DNA from: Xanthocytophaga flava
Lineage (GTDB): Bacteria; Bacteroidota; Bacteroidia; Cytophagales; 172606-1
NCBI GenBank assembly: GCA_030068525.1
Contig: JASJOS010000013.1
Location: 186,001-250,000, forward strand
Reading direction: 5' to 3'
Length of the DNA: 64,000 nt
Shown: positions 26,048-34,136 of the stretch, piece by piece
Numbering within the stretch: the stretch's first letter is position 1
Layout: every line of letters starts with the position of its first letter
Position numbers and translations under genes: made by a program
Notes under the pieces: model-generated
Told to the model about the DNA's origin: nothing
Seen by the model: the letters and a program-made list of their open reading frames with translations, nothing else
The model's database searches: none

Positions 26048-26815
26048 ATGAAAGTATTAATTATTGAAGATGAGCCACTGGCTCAACAGGAACTGAAACG
26101 ATTGTTACAACGATGTCAGCCTCAGACAGAGGTGCTTGACTGTCTTGATTCTGTAGAAGATAGTGTAGCATGGCTTCAGCAGGGTATACAACCTGACCTG
26201 ATATTTATGGATATTCGTCTTTCAGACGGATCCAGTTTTGAAATATTTGACCAGGTAGCGGTATCAGCACCTGTTATTTTTACAACAGCTTATAATGAAT
26301 ATGCTCTACAAGCTTTTAAAGTAAACAGTATTGAATATCTATTGAAGCCCATTGAGGAAAAAGCATTACAGGCCGCACTGGAAAAGCTAAGCAGCTTGAA
26401 AAAACATTTTGCAGGAGCCAATACCCAGGTATCGATTCAGCAACTGAAACAATTATTAAAAATCGAGAAGCCGGAATACAAAGACCGCTTTGTTATTACA
26501 GTTGGAGACAGAATACGGCACATTGCCAGCGATCAGATAGCCTATTTCTTTGCTGACGACAACACTGTATTTCTGGTTACGCTGGATCGAAAGAAATATG
26601 TAATTAACTTTACATTGGATGAACTGGAAGCACTGATTGATCCCAAGGAGTTTTATCGTGTCAGCCGAAAATATATGGCACACATTCAGGCTATTGTGGA
26701 GGTAAACCGGTATTTCAATAGCCGACTTAAAGTGACACTTACGGCCTGTGATGACGATGAGATCCTAGTGAGCCGGGCGCGTGTTCCCGGGTTTCTGGAA
26801 TGGATGGGTGAATGA
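26048..26815 (+). CDS. LytTR-family response regulator
   Basis: The 255-residue product starts at ATG 26048 (MKVLIIEDEPLAQQEL). The receiver domain has Asp8 in IEDE and the phospho-acceptor Asp55 in LIFMDIRLSDG, followed by FTTAYNEYALQAF and IEYLLKPI with the conserved Lys. The C-terminal LytTR DNA-binding domain contains RFVITVGDRIRHIASDQIAY, FTLDELEALI and FYRVSRKYMAHIQAI. It is expected to bind promoter DNA when phosphorylated by the kinase at 24796. The following lipoprotein gene starts only 37 bp after its stop and is a likely operon member and perhaps target. Confidence 0.95.
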   Translation: MKVLIIEDEPLAQQELKRLLQRCQPQTEVLDCLDSVEDSVAWLQQGIQPDLIFMDIRLSDGSSFEIFDQVAVSAPVIFTTAYNEYALQAFKVNSIEYLLKPIEEKALQAALEKLSSLKKHFAGANTQVSIQQLKQLLKIEKPEYKDRFVITVGDRIRHIASDQIAYFFADDNTVFLVTLDRKKYVINFTLDELEALIDPKEFYRVSRKYMAHIQAIVEVNRYFNSRLKVTLTACDDDEILVSRARVPGFLEWMGE

Positions 26816-26852
26816 CGAGTTTATGCCAATGCTGACTATATATCAAAATCAC

Positions 26853-27896
26853 ATGGAACGCTGGATTGCAAATAAAGCGGTATTACATATCAGGTATCTG
26901 GCTTTCCTATTGCTTATAATACTTTCAGGATGTCATCAGGTTACTATCATAGTAAAAAAGATTCCTCCCAATACTCCTCCAGGCTCAGCTATCTTTATAT
27001 CCGGCAATTTTAATTTCTGGGATCCAGGAGATAGAAATTATGCTTTAACACTAAATCCCAAAGATAGTACCTATGCTGTTTTATTACCCACAGGTAGTGG
27101 GGCAATCGATTATCGATTCACCAGAGGAGACTGGACAACAGTAGAGGCAGACTTATGTGGAAATCCGATAGAAAACCATCACTTACGTTACCAGAAAAGT
27201 GACACTATACAGCTAGAAATTCCGAGTTGGAAAGATCTGGGACCTACTCATTGTGATGAAGTAACCTTTATTCTCAACAAAATCCCTAAACAAACGCCTC
27301 CTGAAGCTAAGTTATATGTCGGAGGAAGTTTCAATAACTGGCAGGCAGCAGATCCACAGTTTCAACTGAAAAGAAACAACAAAGGTCAGTATTATATCCG
27401 ACTGCACAAATTGCTTACAGGAATCGAATACAAGTTTACACGAGGCAGCTGGGAAGCGGATGAAGTCGATGAAGTGGGAAATCCTATATCTAATCACTCC
27501 TTTGTGTTTGGCAAACAGGATACTGTATTGGTTGATATTCCAGGTTGGAAAGATCAGCTTTCTTCTGTCCAGAATGGAGAATGGATTACATTACTCCTTA
27601 CCGTACCTAAGACCACACCAGATGGAGACAGAATCTTTGTCGCGGCTAATTTTAACAACTGGAATCCACACGATATGCGTTATGAAATGCGCTGGATCAG
27701 AAACTGGACTTATACTATTAATTTACCTCGAAAACGTAGTCACATCGAATACAAATTTACCCGTGGCGACTGGTCAACTGTAGAAACAGACAAATATGGG
27801 AATCCACTGGAAAACAGACGATTTACGTATGGCAATATGGATACTTTACGTTTAGATGTACAGGCTTGGGAAGATCTGGTAAGTGATAACTTATGA
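26853..27896 (+). CDS. Lipoprotein with three starch-binding-like (CBM20/CBM48-type) repeats
   Basis: The 347-residue product has a lipoprotein signal ending FLLLIILSGC. Three units of about 100 residues follow. Each begins with TIIVKKIP/TFILNKIP/TLLLTVP, then a 'T-P-P-x-x-x-x-I-F-x-x-G-x-F-N-x-W' segment, then YRFTRGDW/YKFTRGSW/YKFTRGDW, then GNP(I/L)xN(H/R)xF and a final W-x-D/E. Aromatic residues at the N-x-W and RGxW positions are those that bind alpha-glucans in CBM20-like folds. Start chosen at ATG 26853; ATGs at 26823 and 26829 would lengthen the charged N-region. No catalytic domain is present. Surface or periplasmic glycan binding is inferred. Confidence 0.78.
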   Translation: MERWIANKAVLHIRYLAFLLLIILSGCHQVTIIVKKIPPNTPPGSAIFISGNFNFWDPGDRNYALTLNPKDSTYAVLLPTGSGAIDYRFTRGDWTTVEADLCGNPIENHHLRYQKSDTIQLEIPSWKDLGPTHCDEVTFILNKIPKQTPPEAKLYVGGSFNNWQAADPQFQLKRNNKGQYYIRLHKLLTGIEYKFTRGSWEADEVDEVGNPISNHSFVFGKQDTVLVDIPGWKDQLSSVQNGEWITLLLTVPKTTPDGDRIFVAANFNNWNPHDMRYEMRWIRNWTYTINLPRKRSHIEYKFTRGDWSTVETDKYGNPLENRRFTYGNMDTLRLDVQAWEDLVSDNL

Positions 27897-27926
27897 GAAT
27901 GGGGCTATATATCCAACCATTCTCAT
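27893..27926. terminator. Terminator-like hairpin overlapping the stop of the repeat lipoprotein
   Basis: ATGAGAATGG (27893-27902) pairs with CCATTCTCAT (27917-27926). The left arm contains the TGA stop of the lipoprotein gene. The T-run after it is short. Confidence 0.6.
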
Positions 27927-27967
27927 TACAACTTTTTGGAGCAAATCCATAAACTACGATAGATTTT

Positions 27968-28612
27968 TCATTCTGATTCTTTTCGTGCTCCTACTCTTCT
28001 TTCCAGAATTACATTTAGTCCTCCACTAATAACACCAGCACCGTTGAAGCCCATACCTGGAATGTATCGGGTATCTTTTCTGGCATTGTTATAGAAAACT
28101 GTTCTTGCCTGAAAAGACATATTCCATTTATCCCCCATAGGTACACGCCACAATATTCCTATCTCTAGACCGGGAATGAATGATTGTAGCTCCGGCAAAG
28201 TAGTCAGTGTAGTATCACCATAGTATTCACCTTTCATAAAGAAGGTGGCTTTATCATTATACAAGCTACCTACAGCCTTTACAGACCATACAAATCGGTT
28301 ACTAATGCGACTTTCAAAACCTGCTTTTAATGAAAAACCGCTAGACCGATATTTCTCATCTGTACGATTAGTCCATGCGATATAGGTATATCCGGGTACA
28401 GCACTAAAGAACCACTTATGTGAGAGTGGAACGGTAAGGGAAGGTTCTATAATCACAGCCGGTCTCAGATACATTGCCGATGTTACCATCTTGGATATAT
28501 CAATACCTATCTTCACTGAAGAATGCATATCCTGAGCTATTCCAGCTAATGGAAATAAACTTAGAATTGCCAATAAAATACATCTACTTTTTCTTGTAAA
28601 GTGTAACAGCAT
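27968..28612 (-). CDS. Outer-membrane beta-barrel-like protein, DUF6048-like
   Basis: The 214-residue product starts at ATG 28612 with a signal peptide (CILLAILSLFPLAGIAQ). The mature part has short amphipathic strands typical of small porin-like barrels: VKIGIDISKMV, IEPSLTVPLSHKWFFSAVPG, SGFSLKAGFESR, GLEIGILWRVPMGDKWNMSF, and a final strand VISGGLNVILE. The start overlaps the end of the upstream lipoprotein gene by 29 nt, a sign of translational coupling. The pair resembles the DUF6452/DUF6048 gene pair common in Bacteroidota; that is recognition by eye, not a search result. Function unknown. Confidence 0.65.
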   Translation of the reverse strand: MLLHFTRKSRCILLAILSLFPLAGIAQDMHSSVKIGIDISKMVTSAMYLRPAVIIEPSLTVPLSHKWFFSAVPGYTYIAWTNRTDEKYRSSGFSLKAGFESRISNRFVWSVKAVGSLYNDKATFFMKGEYYGDTTLTTLPELQSFIPGLEIGILWRVPMGDKWNMSFQARTVFYNNARKDTRYIPGMGFNGAGVISGGLNVILERRVGARKESE

Positions 28613-29117
28613 AAATATTCTCGATAGGTCCCCAGTTTGATATATTATTACGATATTCTGCATAGCCATATGAAAAAGTAGTACGGCTAGCCCGATAGTA
28701 GCGTGAATCACTTACAACATGTGTAGTATCGTTGCTTCCCGAAATAACATAATCTCCAGAAAAATCAGCACCATATCCGCAGCGATTTTCATCCCCTTTG
28801 TATGGTCCGAAATCACGATTATAACACAAAACAAGTGTATCAATAGTGCCATCTATTCCTTCAAAAATATAGGTAACACTATCTGCATGAAGCGATAAGG
28901 GCAGGTAAGCCACTGTATCACTCATTACCACATCACCTTTGCCTCCTAATCCATAAATTCGTTTAAACTGGGCCGTCCCCTGATAAACATAGGGATTAGC
29001 AGGGTCTTCAAATCGAACTACTGTTTTCATCACAGGTTCCTCATCTGGCGGACATTCGCTTCGACAATTGAAAAATAGCAGTCCAACAACCAAAATTAGT
29101 AATAGTATATTGCGCAT
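28584..29117 (-). CDS. Small lipoprotein, DUF6452-like
   Basis: The 177-residue product has a lipoprotein signal MRNILLLILVVGLLFFNC. Near the mature N-terminus is a Cys-Pro-rich stretch (SECPPDEEPV) then a strand VVRFEDPANP. Later come LPLSLHADSVTYIFE, LVLCYNR and RCGYGADFSGDYVI. This layout resembles DUF6452 lipoproteins. Its stop lies inside the start of the barrel-like gene at 28612, so the two proteins are probably made together and may form an envelope complex. Function unknown. Confidence 0.68.
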   Translation of the reverse strand: MRNILLLILVVGLLFFNCRSECPPDEEPVMKTVVRFEDPANPYVYQGTAQFKRIYGLGGKGDVVMSDTVAYLPLSLHADSVTYIFEGIDGTIDTLVLCYNRDFGPYKGDENRCGYGADFSGDYVISGSNDTTHVVSDSRYYRASRTTFSYGYAEYRNNISNWGPIENIYAVTLYKKK

Positions 29118-29207
29118 AAAAAGGCATTTTCACACATGACACATGTTCATTACGAACAGTTGCATACAAATCAAATAAAATCTACAGTTTATATACACAA
29201 CTTATAT

Positions 29208-29549
29208 ATGGAATTTCGTACCATTGTAATCAGAAGCAGCAACATCTCAGTTGTAGCAGAATTTTACAGCAAACTAGGGCTTATTTTTGAGTATCATCAA
29301 CATGGCAATGGAGCTTTTCATTATGCCTGTACACTCAAAAATATTACCTTTGAAATCTATCCCCTGCTAAAAAGTCAGACAACAGCAGATACCTCCACCC
29401 GTCTTGGCATTGCTATAGAAAACTTTGATACAGTACTCACTGCATTCTCTCCCGAACAAATCCTAAAAGCACCTCACCAGACTGAATGGGGAGAAGTAGC
29501 CATTGTACAGGACCCGGATGGCCGAAAGATAGAAATTTACAGAACCTAA
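29208..29549 (+). CDS. VOC (glyoxalase/bleomycin resistance) family protein
   Basis: The 113-residue product is one VOC unit: FRTIVIRSSNISVVAEFYSK at the start, a strand FHYACTLKNITFEIYPLL, and the family ending VAIVQDPDGRKIEIYRT. Start at ATG 29208; the upstream part of the open frame (29136-29207) has no family sequence. Substrate unknown. Glu at the C-terminal metal position (KIEIY) is present. The phosphatase gene follows after 20 bp, likely in one transcript. Confidence 0.82.
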   Translation: MEFRTIVIRSSNISVVAEFYSKLGLIFEYHQHGNGAFHYACTLKNITFEIYPLLKSQTTADTSTRLGIAIENFDTVLTAFSPEQILKAPHQTEWGEVAIVQDPDGRKIEIYRT

Positions 29550-29569
29550 TACATTTATAAACAAGACTT

Positions 29570-30052
29570 ATGTTTACACGAATATACTGGATAGAAACTA
29601 TTCATACAGGAAGCATTGGCATTATGCCCCGACCAAGAGGAAATGAAGATCTGGAAAGTGAAATTCTATATCTTGCCAAACAAGATGTGAAGATGTTGGT
29701 CTGCTTGCTTATGCCTTCAGAAATCAGAGAATTAGGCTTGCAAAAGGAAAAGGAATTGTGTGAGAAGCATCAAATCTCCTTTCTGCATTTTCCTATTCCT
29801 GATCGCTCTCTTCCAGATAGTTTGCAGCAAGTATATCAACTGATTAACCAGGTAGAACAAACATGCCTTGAAGGCAAGAAAGTAGTTTTTCACTGTCGGG
29901 GTGGCATTGGTAGAGTGACACTTATGGCAGGAGCTATTCTGCGAAAAACAGGACTTGCATCAGAAGACATAATAAAGAAAATTAGTCAAATCAGAGGACT
30001 TCAAGTACCTGACACTGAAGAACAGGCAGAATGGCTGAGAAGGTTTAAGTAG
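29570..30052 (+). CDS. Dual-specificity / tyrosine phosphatase-like protein
   Basis: The 160-residue product carries the Cys-phosphatase P-loop VFHCRGGIGRV (Cys109, Arg115) and the upstream general acid in FPIPDRS (Asp78). The N-terminal segment GSIGIMPRPRGNEDLE and the order of motifs resemble the CDKN3-like branch of protein tyrosine phosphatases. It could remove phosphate from proteins or from small substrates. It ends with EEQAEWLRRF, as in relatives. It follows the VOC gene closely. Confidence 0.85.
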   Translation: MFTRIYWIETIHTGSIGIMPRPRGNEDLESEILYLAKQDVKMLVCLLMPSEIRELGLQKEKELCEKHQISFLHFPIPDRSLPDSLQQVYQLINQVEQTCLEGKKVVFHCRGGIGRVTLMAGAILRKTGLASEDIIKKISQIRGLQVPDTEEQAEWLRRFK

Positions 30053-30149
30053 ATACACTTAACCAACTATTTGTGAATATATTACACCTTAATACCTCAC
30101 GCACCTCTGTGAAATAAAAAATCAATCCTGAATTTTTCATTTCTTTTAG

Positions 30150-30157
30150 TAAGTTTA
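30150..30157 (+). promoter_or_regulatory. Candidate -7 box before the RBBP9-like hydrolase
   Basis: TAAGTTTA is one base from TAnnTTTG and lies 43 bp before the ATG at 30201. No good -33 element is seen. Confidence 0.3.
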
Positions 30158-30200
30158 GCTCCGGACAAAACTGGTATTACATAATTTATCCATACAACCT

Positions 30201-30746
30201 ATGAACTTTCAATCTACCATTCTAATCATTCCTGGTTTGGGGAATTCAGGAGAACAACACTGGCAAACTCTCTGGGAAAAGCAATTCTCTGACTTTAAAC
30301 GTATTGAGCAAAAAGACTGGGATACACCCGTTTGCAGTGACTGGATAAAAGTGATAGATGAAGTTGTAATGCAATATGATCCGGCAAATGTTATTCTGGC
30401 TGGACATAGCCTGGCCTGTACAACCATTGCATCCTGGGCAAAACAGTACAACCGCAACATAAAAGGTGCCTTACTGGTTGCTCCCAGTGATACGGAAGCA
30501 CCTACTTATCCTGCTGGAACTACAGGGTTTACACCTATGACCTTATTTCGATTGCCGTTTACAAGCATCGTTGTCACTAGTACCAATGACTACTATGTTA
30601 CGCTGGATCGAGCTACTCAATTTGCAGATGCCTGGGGAAGTGAACTGGTGGTAATTGGAGAAGCTGGACATATAAATGTAGCAGCAGGCTTTGGCGAATG
30701 GCCAGCCGGATTAGAGATTCTGAGAAGACTCGACAATGGTCTTTAA
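30201..30746 (+). CDS. RBBP9/YdeN-family alpha/beta hydrolase
   Basis: The 181-residue product has the compact serine hydrolase layout of this family: ILIIPGLGNSGEQHWQTLWE, the nucleophile elbow VILAGHSLACTT (Ser70), LLVAPSDTEAP, SIVVTSTNDYYV with the acidic residue, and GEAGHINVAAGFGEWPAG with the catalytic His. Members are intracellular hydrolases with poorly known substrates. The deaminase gene follows 32 bp later, so they probably share an mRNA. Confidence 0.9.
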   Translation: MNFQSTILIIPGLGNSGEQHWQTLWEKQFSDFKRIEQKDWDTPVCSDWIKVIDEVVMQYDPANVILAGHSLACTTIASWAKQYNRNIKGALLVAPSDTEAPTYPAGTTGFTPMTLFRLPFTSIVVTSTNDYYVTLDRATQFADAWGSELVVIGEAGHINVAAGFGEWPAGLEILRRLDNGL

Positions 30747-30778
30747 TTTGTCAAAAGATTCACACAAACAACCTGACT

Positions 30779-31255
30779 ATGAGTATAGCCAACCCTGATT
30801 TTATGCGTGAGGCAATACAGCTCTCGTTAAATACAATGCGTAATGGCAACGGTGGCCCTTTCGGAGCGGTGATTGTCAAAGATGGACAGATTATAGCCAA
30901 AGGTTACAACCGTGTGCTGGAGACCAACGATCCTACTGCTCATGCCGAAGTAGTAGCGATTCGGGAAGCCACACAAAGTCTGGGAACATTTGATCTGGAA
31001 GGATGTGAGATCTATACAAGTTGTGAGCCCTGTCCTATGTGTCTGGGAGCTATTTACTGGTCACATATCAGCAGAATGTATTATGCTAATACAAAAGCCG
31101 ATGCGGCAGCTATCGGCTTTGATGATCACTTTATCTATGATGAACTGGATAGAGATCCTGCCCATCGCCGGCTACAAAGCCTTCCACTATTACGTGATGA
31201 GGCTATTCGTGCCTTTGAAGAGTGGGCTTCCAAAACAGATAAGCAACGCTATTAA
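30779..31255 (+). CDS. guaD: Nucleoside/guanine deaminase
   Basis: The 158-residue product starts at ATG 30779; the frame open from 30698 overlaps the previous gene. It is a zinc-dependent cytidine-deaminase-fold enzyme with HAEVVAIREA (His55, Glu57) and TSCEPCPMCLGAIYW (Cys85, Cys88). The C-terminal segment AAAIGFDDHFIYDELDRDP is the one seen in bacterial guanine deaminases that convert guanine to xanthine. The gene symbol is given on that resemblance; other base or nucleoside substrates are possible. Confidence 0.87.
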   Translation: MSIANPDFMREAIQLSLNTMRNGNGGPFGAVIVKDGQIIAKGYNRVLETNDPTAHAEVVAIREATQSLGTFDLEGCEIYTSCEPCPMCLGAIYWSHISRMYYANTKADAAAIGFDDHFIYDELDRDPAHRRLQSLPLLRDEAIRAFEEWASKTDKQRY

Positions 31256-31269
31256 AAGGTTTATTCCTC

Positions 31270-31674
31270 TTAAAACAAAGATTGTATACGGCGGCGTTTG
31301 ATTACACGCTGCCCTTTTTCATTGATTTCAACCTGATGAGTAGCTCTGGGTTGTGGATTGTTTTTCAAACCATCCAGCTGATTGTTTGCAATAAGTGTTT
31401 TTACAAAGTTCCTTGCACCATCTATCGCTTCAGGAGAGGCATTACCTCCTTCAATCTGCTCTATCTTATTGTGATTATCTACTGATACCCAAAGTGTAAC
31501 AGGAACAGTTGCATACAATGCATCTCCCTGATCATCTGCCACAGGTTCCAATGCATTGGCTTGCACTTCCAGTTTACCGTTATCCTGCATTACAGGAGTT
31601 CCCTGCATATCAAAACCTTTATGAGAAAGCTCCTGACGTAAATGTGATTCGGCAACTAAACTATGTGCATTCAT
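31270..31674 (-). CDS. Small partner protein of the metallopeptidase, shares its C-terminal module
   Basis: The 134-residue product lacks a signal peptide. Its last 23 residues (ATHQVEINEKGQRVIKRRRI...) resemble the end of the metallopeptidase encoded 59 bp upstream (YTHELREENGSVILRRIRI). A helix before it, EAIDGARNFVKTLIANNQL, resembles EDTAKSFVEDLLRRGRLKI in the same part of the peptidase. The two genes are on one strand and surely co-transcribed. It may be an inhibitor, a chaperone or a substrate-binding partner; nothing in the sequence decides between these. Confidence 0.7.
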   Translation of the reverse strand: MNAHSLVAESHLRQELSHKGFDMQGTPVMQDNGKLEVQANALEPVADDQGDALYATVPVTLWVSVDNHNKIEQIEGGNASPEAIDGARNFVKTLIANNQLDGLKNNPQPRATHQVEINEKGQRVIKRRRIQSLF

Positions 31675-31733
31675 ACCTTTGTTAAAGTATTATTATCTGA
31701 AAAAAGAAATGCCCTTTACAGGGCATGTTCTAT

Positions 31734-33215
31734 TTAACAAGTAAAACCACAATCTATACGAATCCTTCGTAAGATCACGCTACCGTTTTCTTCGCGTAGT
31801 TCGTGGGTATAGGTTTCGTGTGTATCAGGTGCGTTAGGGCGTGTTATCGCCATACCCCGATTCTTCTTATTTGTGATAGAATCTATTTTTAGCCGGCCTC
31901 TGCGTAACAGATCCTCTACAAAACTTTTGGCTGTATCTTCATGAGAAGGCATATCTAGTGATCCCATACTCAATGCAGCTCCAGCTACTTCAAATCGACT
32001 GGTAGCTATTGCAGCATGGACTACAATTTCATCTACGCCCAAATCATACTCTTTTACAGACAAATTCATTTTAGGTAGCTCAGTAGCATCATTTTCATTT
32101 CCATCTGCCATACTTCTGGGTTCAGTAATGGCAGTAATGGTTGTAGTAGCAGGAGATAAAATTCCATGACGCACAAAAGCACTTCGCAATGCCTGTCCAT
32201 AATTGATAGAAGCAAACTGAAGGTTCGCAGCCTGGATCATATTTACAGCTATCTGGCTAAAAAAGGCTGGAACCACAGCCGCATTTCGAATAGCAGTTAC
32301 CAGAATTTTTCCCATATCCAGGCTTACCTGCAACAAATTCTCTTCATCCTGATCTGTTCTCAGCTTAAACATGCCAGCCAGTCCTTCAAAGAAAGCACCT
32401 GTAAATACACGTGAGAAGGAATGTGGTTCGGATGACAAGGTATTGGCCGGGCCAGAAGACGGAATGGTATTGGGATCACGATAGAAAAACGAATTAACAG
32501 CATTACGCAAACAATCAGCGTCTACAGCAGTTGGAAAGTCCTGACGAATAGCCCAGCCCAGTTGTTCTGCCAGACGAGATAAACGAGACGACCGATACAA
32601 ATTCCCATCCGTTTCACCCAACACCGCAATACGCAGGCTTTGCAATTGCAAGGCACACAAAATAGCACTCATATCCCCAAACGATTCATGAAAAGCACCA
32701 GCTTCAATACTGGCAGCATCCCATAGCTGAGGTTTGATAGCATCCAACACAGCATGTCCCTGTTCGTGGCAAACAACATCCGGACTTTCACAGGAAAAGA
32801 CGGTACGTCCGGCAACAGTAGCATGAAAGAACTTCAATCCAACCCGATCATAGTAGGCATTGAGATCAACACCAAAGTCCAGATCAATTGGTAACGTCTT
32901 TCCCATTTGCCAGGTAATGCCCGGCAATAGTTTTCCCCAATAGTCAGATCCCCGACGCAAAGCACTGGCAGTATTCCAATATCGGAAACCGGCAGTACCA
33001 GGTGGATATACCTTGGCAGAAGGAGCCTGTCCATGAATGGTGGTAGGCAAAGGTTTGGAAGATAACTTGGGAGCATTTAACTGAATCAGTTGTCCTCCAT
33101 TTGGCTGATTTCCTGAACCGGGATCTTGTGTCCATGCGGAGATCTGATGAGAGAGAAGATGTTCACCTTTCTGAGGCAATACTTCTTCTGTAACTTCTTT
33201 TTCCTGGGATAGCAT
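31734..33215 (-). CDS. Gluzincin (M4/fungalysin-like) metallopeptidase without signal peptide
   Basis: The 493-residue product carries VVCHEQGHAVLDAIKPQLW (HExxH at 150-154) and, 23 residues later, AFHESFGDMSAI (Glu177), the third zinc ligand as in M4 and M36 peptidases. Before it, an M4-like YYDRVGLKFF block is visible. No signal peptide or pro-domain precedes, unlike secreted thermolysins, so it may be cytosolic or leave by another route. After the catalytic part, from about residue 385, comes a separate module (EIVVHAAIATSRFEVAGAAL...VILRRIRI) that recurs in the small protein at 31270. Confidence 0.78.
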   Translation of the reverse strand: MLSQEKEVTEEVLPQKGEHLLSHQISAWTQDPGSGNQPNGGQLIQLNAPKLSSKPLPTTIHGQAPSAKVYPPGTAGFRYWNTASALRRGSDYWGKLLPGITWQMGKTLPIDLDFGVDLNAYYDRVGLKFFHATVAGRTVFSCESPDVVCHEQGHAVLDAIKPQLWDAASIEAGAFHESFGDMSAILCALQLQSLRIAVLGETDGNLYRSSRLSRLAEQLGWAIRQDFPTAVDADCLRNAVNSFFYRDPNTIPSSGPANTLSSEPHSFSRVFTGAFFEGLAGMFKLRTDQDEENLLQVSLDMGKILVTAIRNAAVVPAFFSQIAVNMIQAANLQFASINYGQALRSAFVRHGILSPATTTITAITEPRSMADGNENDATELPKMNLSVKEYDLGVDEIVVHAAIATSRFEVAGAALSMGSLDMPSHEDTAKSFVEDLLRRGRLKIDSITNKKNRGMAITRPNAPDTHETYTHELREENGSVILRRIRIDCGFTC

Positions 33216-33556
33216 AAAATGACAGGTTTAAAGATGTGTGTTATAGTGGAAATAATAAGTTTTATGGCAGCAGAAAAAATCATACTGTGCCATCACCCTA
33301 TTGCAACCAGTTCTAAACCGAGTCTTTGCTGACAAGCTGGTAGATACTTATCAAATGTATTAAACAAACATCTGACAATCAATACTTTTTCATAGAATAA
33401 TCAGATAACGGACTATCCTGAAATAGTAGTATGTAACACATCTGAAATATTGCTTGCATGAGAATAAAACGGCTTATGATAAACAGAACATAGTAATATA
33501 TGCCCTATCAAACTTACTCTCTGTTTGAATCTCAGCCCTCTTAAAATGATGCACCA
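33216..33556. other. Intergenic region, no gene seen
   Basis: About 340 bp upstream of the metallopeptidase and of the regulator operon. No ORF with coding character, RNA gene or repeat was seen before the operator at 33557. Confidence 0.5.
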
Positions 33557-33588
33557 GACAAAATGTAAAGAAAATTTTACATTTTGTC
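33557..33588. promoter_or_regulatory. Distal operator, perfect 13-bp inverted repeat
   Basis: GACAAAATGTAAA (33557-33569), 6-nt spacer, TTTACATTTTGTC (33576-33588). The core TGTAAA-N6-TTTACA recurs at 33606-33623, with centres 42 bp apart (four helical turns). Probably bound by the Xre-type regulator encoded at 34126. Confidence 0.7.
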
Positions 33589-33596
33589 TTTTAAAA

Positions 33597-33627
33597 TTTG
33601 TTTTATGTAAAATAAACTTTACATTTA
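33597..33627 (+). promoter_or_regulatory. Promoter of the membrane protein/Xre operon with embedded operator
   Basis: -33 box TTTG (33597-33600), a 19-nt spacer and -7 box TACATTTA (33620-33627; consensus TAnnTTTG). The second operator copy ATGTAAA-N6-TTTACAT (33605-33624) fills the spacer and touches the -7 box. Binding there should block sigma factor, so autorepression is inferred. Expected start near 33634, ATG at 33660. Confidence 0.7.
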
Positions 33628-33659
33628 TCCATCTATACTTTACTAACTTATTCTATACT

Positions 33660-34136
33660 ATGAACACACGATTTTTATTTCCGCATTCTTTTAAACTAGT
33701 AGGCTGGATATTACTTATCCCAGCTCTGGCTTTGTTAGTATTATTGTATTTCTTCCAAGTTGACCTTCCCCTAATAGAATTACCTGTTTTATCACTTATT
33801 GAATACCATGATGATAAAACAACATTTTTTAATTGGACTTATAAGAATGAGTTAAATGATGAGATTATAGCTGCTACCTTTATTATAGGAGCTATACTGG
33901 TGGCATTTTCAAAGGAAAAGATTGAGGATGAGTTTATTTCCAAACTTCGTCTGGAATCCCTGTTATGGGCTACCTATATCAATTATGCACTTCTGCTTCT
34001 TTCCATTTTGTTTATTTATGAGGCTGCGTTCTTTGATGTGATGATATGGAATATGTTCACCCTTCTGATCATTTTCCTGTTACGATATCATATTATCCTT
34101 TACTTTAGCGCCAAAGTCTCCTATCATGAAAAATAA
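33660..34136 (+). CDS. Four-helix membrane protein paired with an Xre regulator
   Basis: The 158-residue product from ATG 33660 has hydrophobic helices at about 11-32 (FKLVGWILLIPALALLVLLY), 70-85 (IIAATFIIGAILVAF), 103-122 (WATYINYALLLLSILFIYEA) and 126-148. A conserved-looking segment FSKEKIEDEFISKLRLESLL joins the second and third helices. This pair of a small membrane protein and an Xre regulator is familiar in Bacteroidota, with unknown function. The gene overlaps the regulator gene by 11 nt, so their translation is coupled. A longer frame from 33525 would cross the promoter and is rejected. Confidence 0.78.
   Translation: MNTRFLFPHSFKLVGWILLIPALALLVLLYFFQVDLPLIELPVLSLIEYHDDKTTFFNWTYKNELNDEIIAATFIIGAILVAFSKEKIEDEFISKLRLESLLWATYINYALLLLSILFIYEAAFFDVMIWNMFTLLIIFLLRYHIILYFSAKVSYHEK

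Noticed and set aside
33525..33659. Longer N-terminus for the membrane protein of the Xre operon
   Set aside because: This part contains the operators and promoter; the ATG at 33660 lies just after the expected transcription start.
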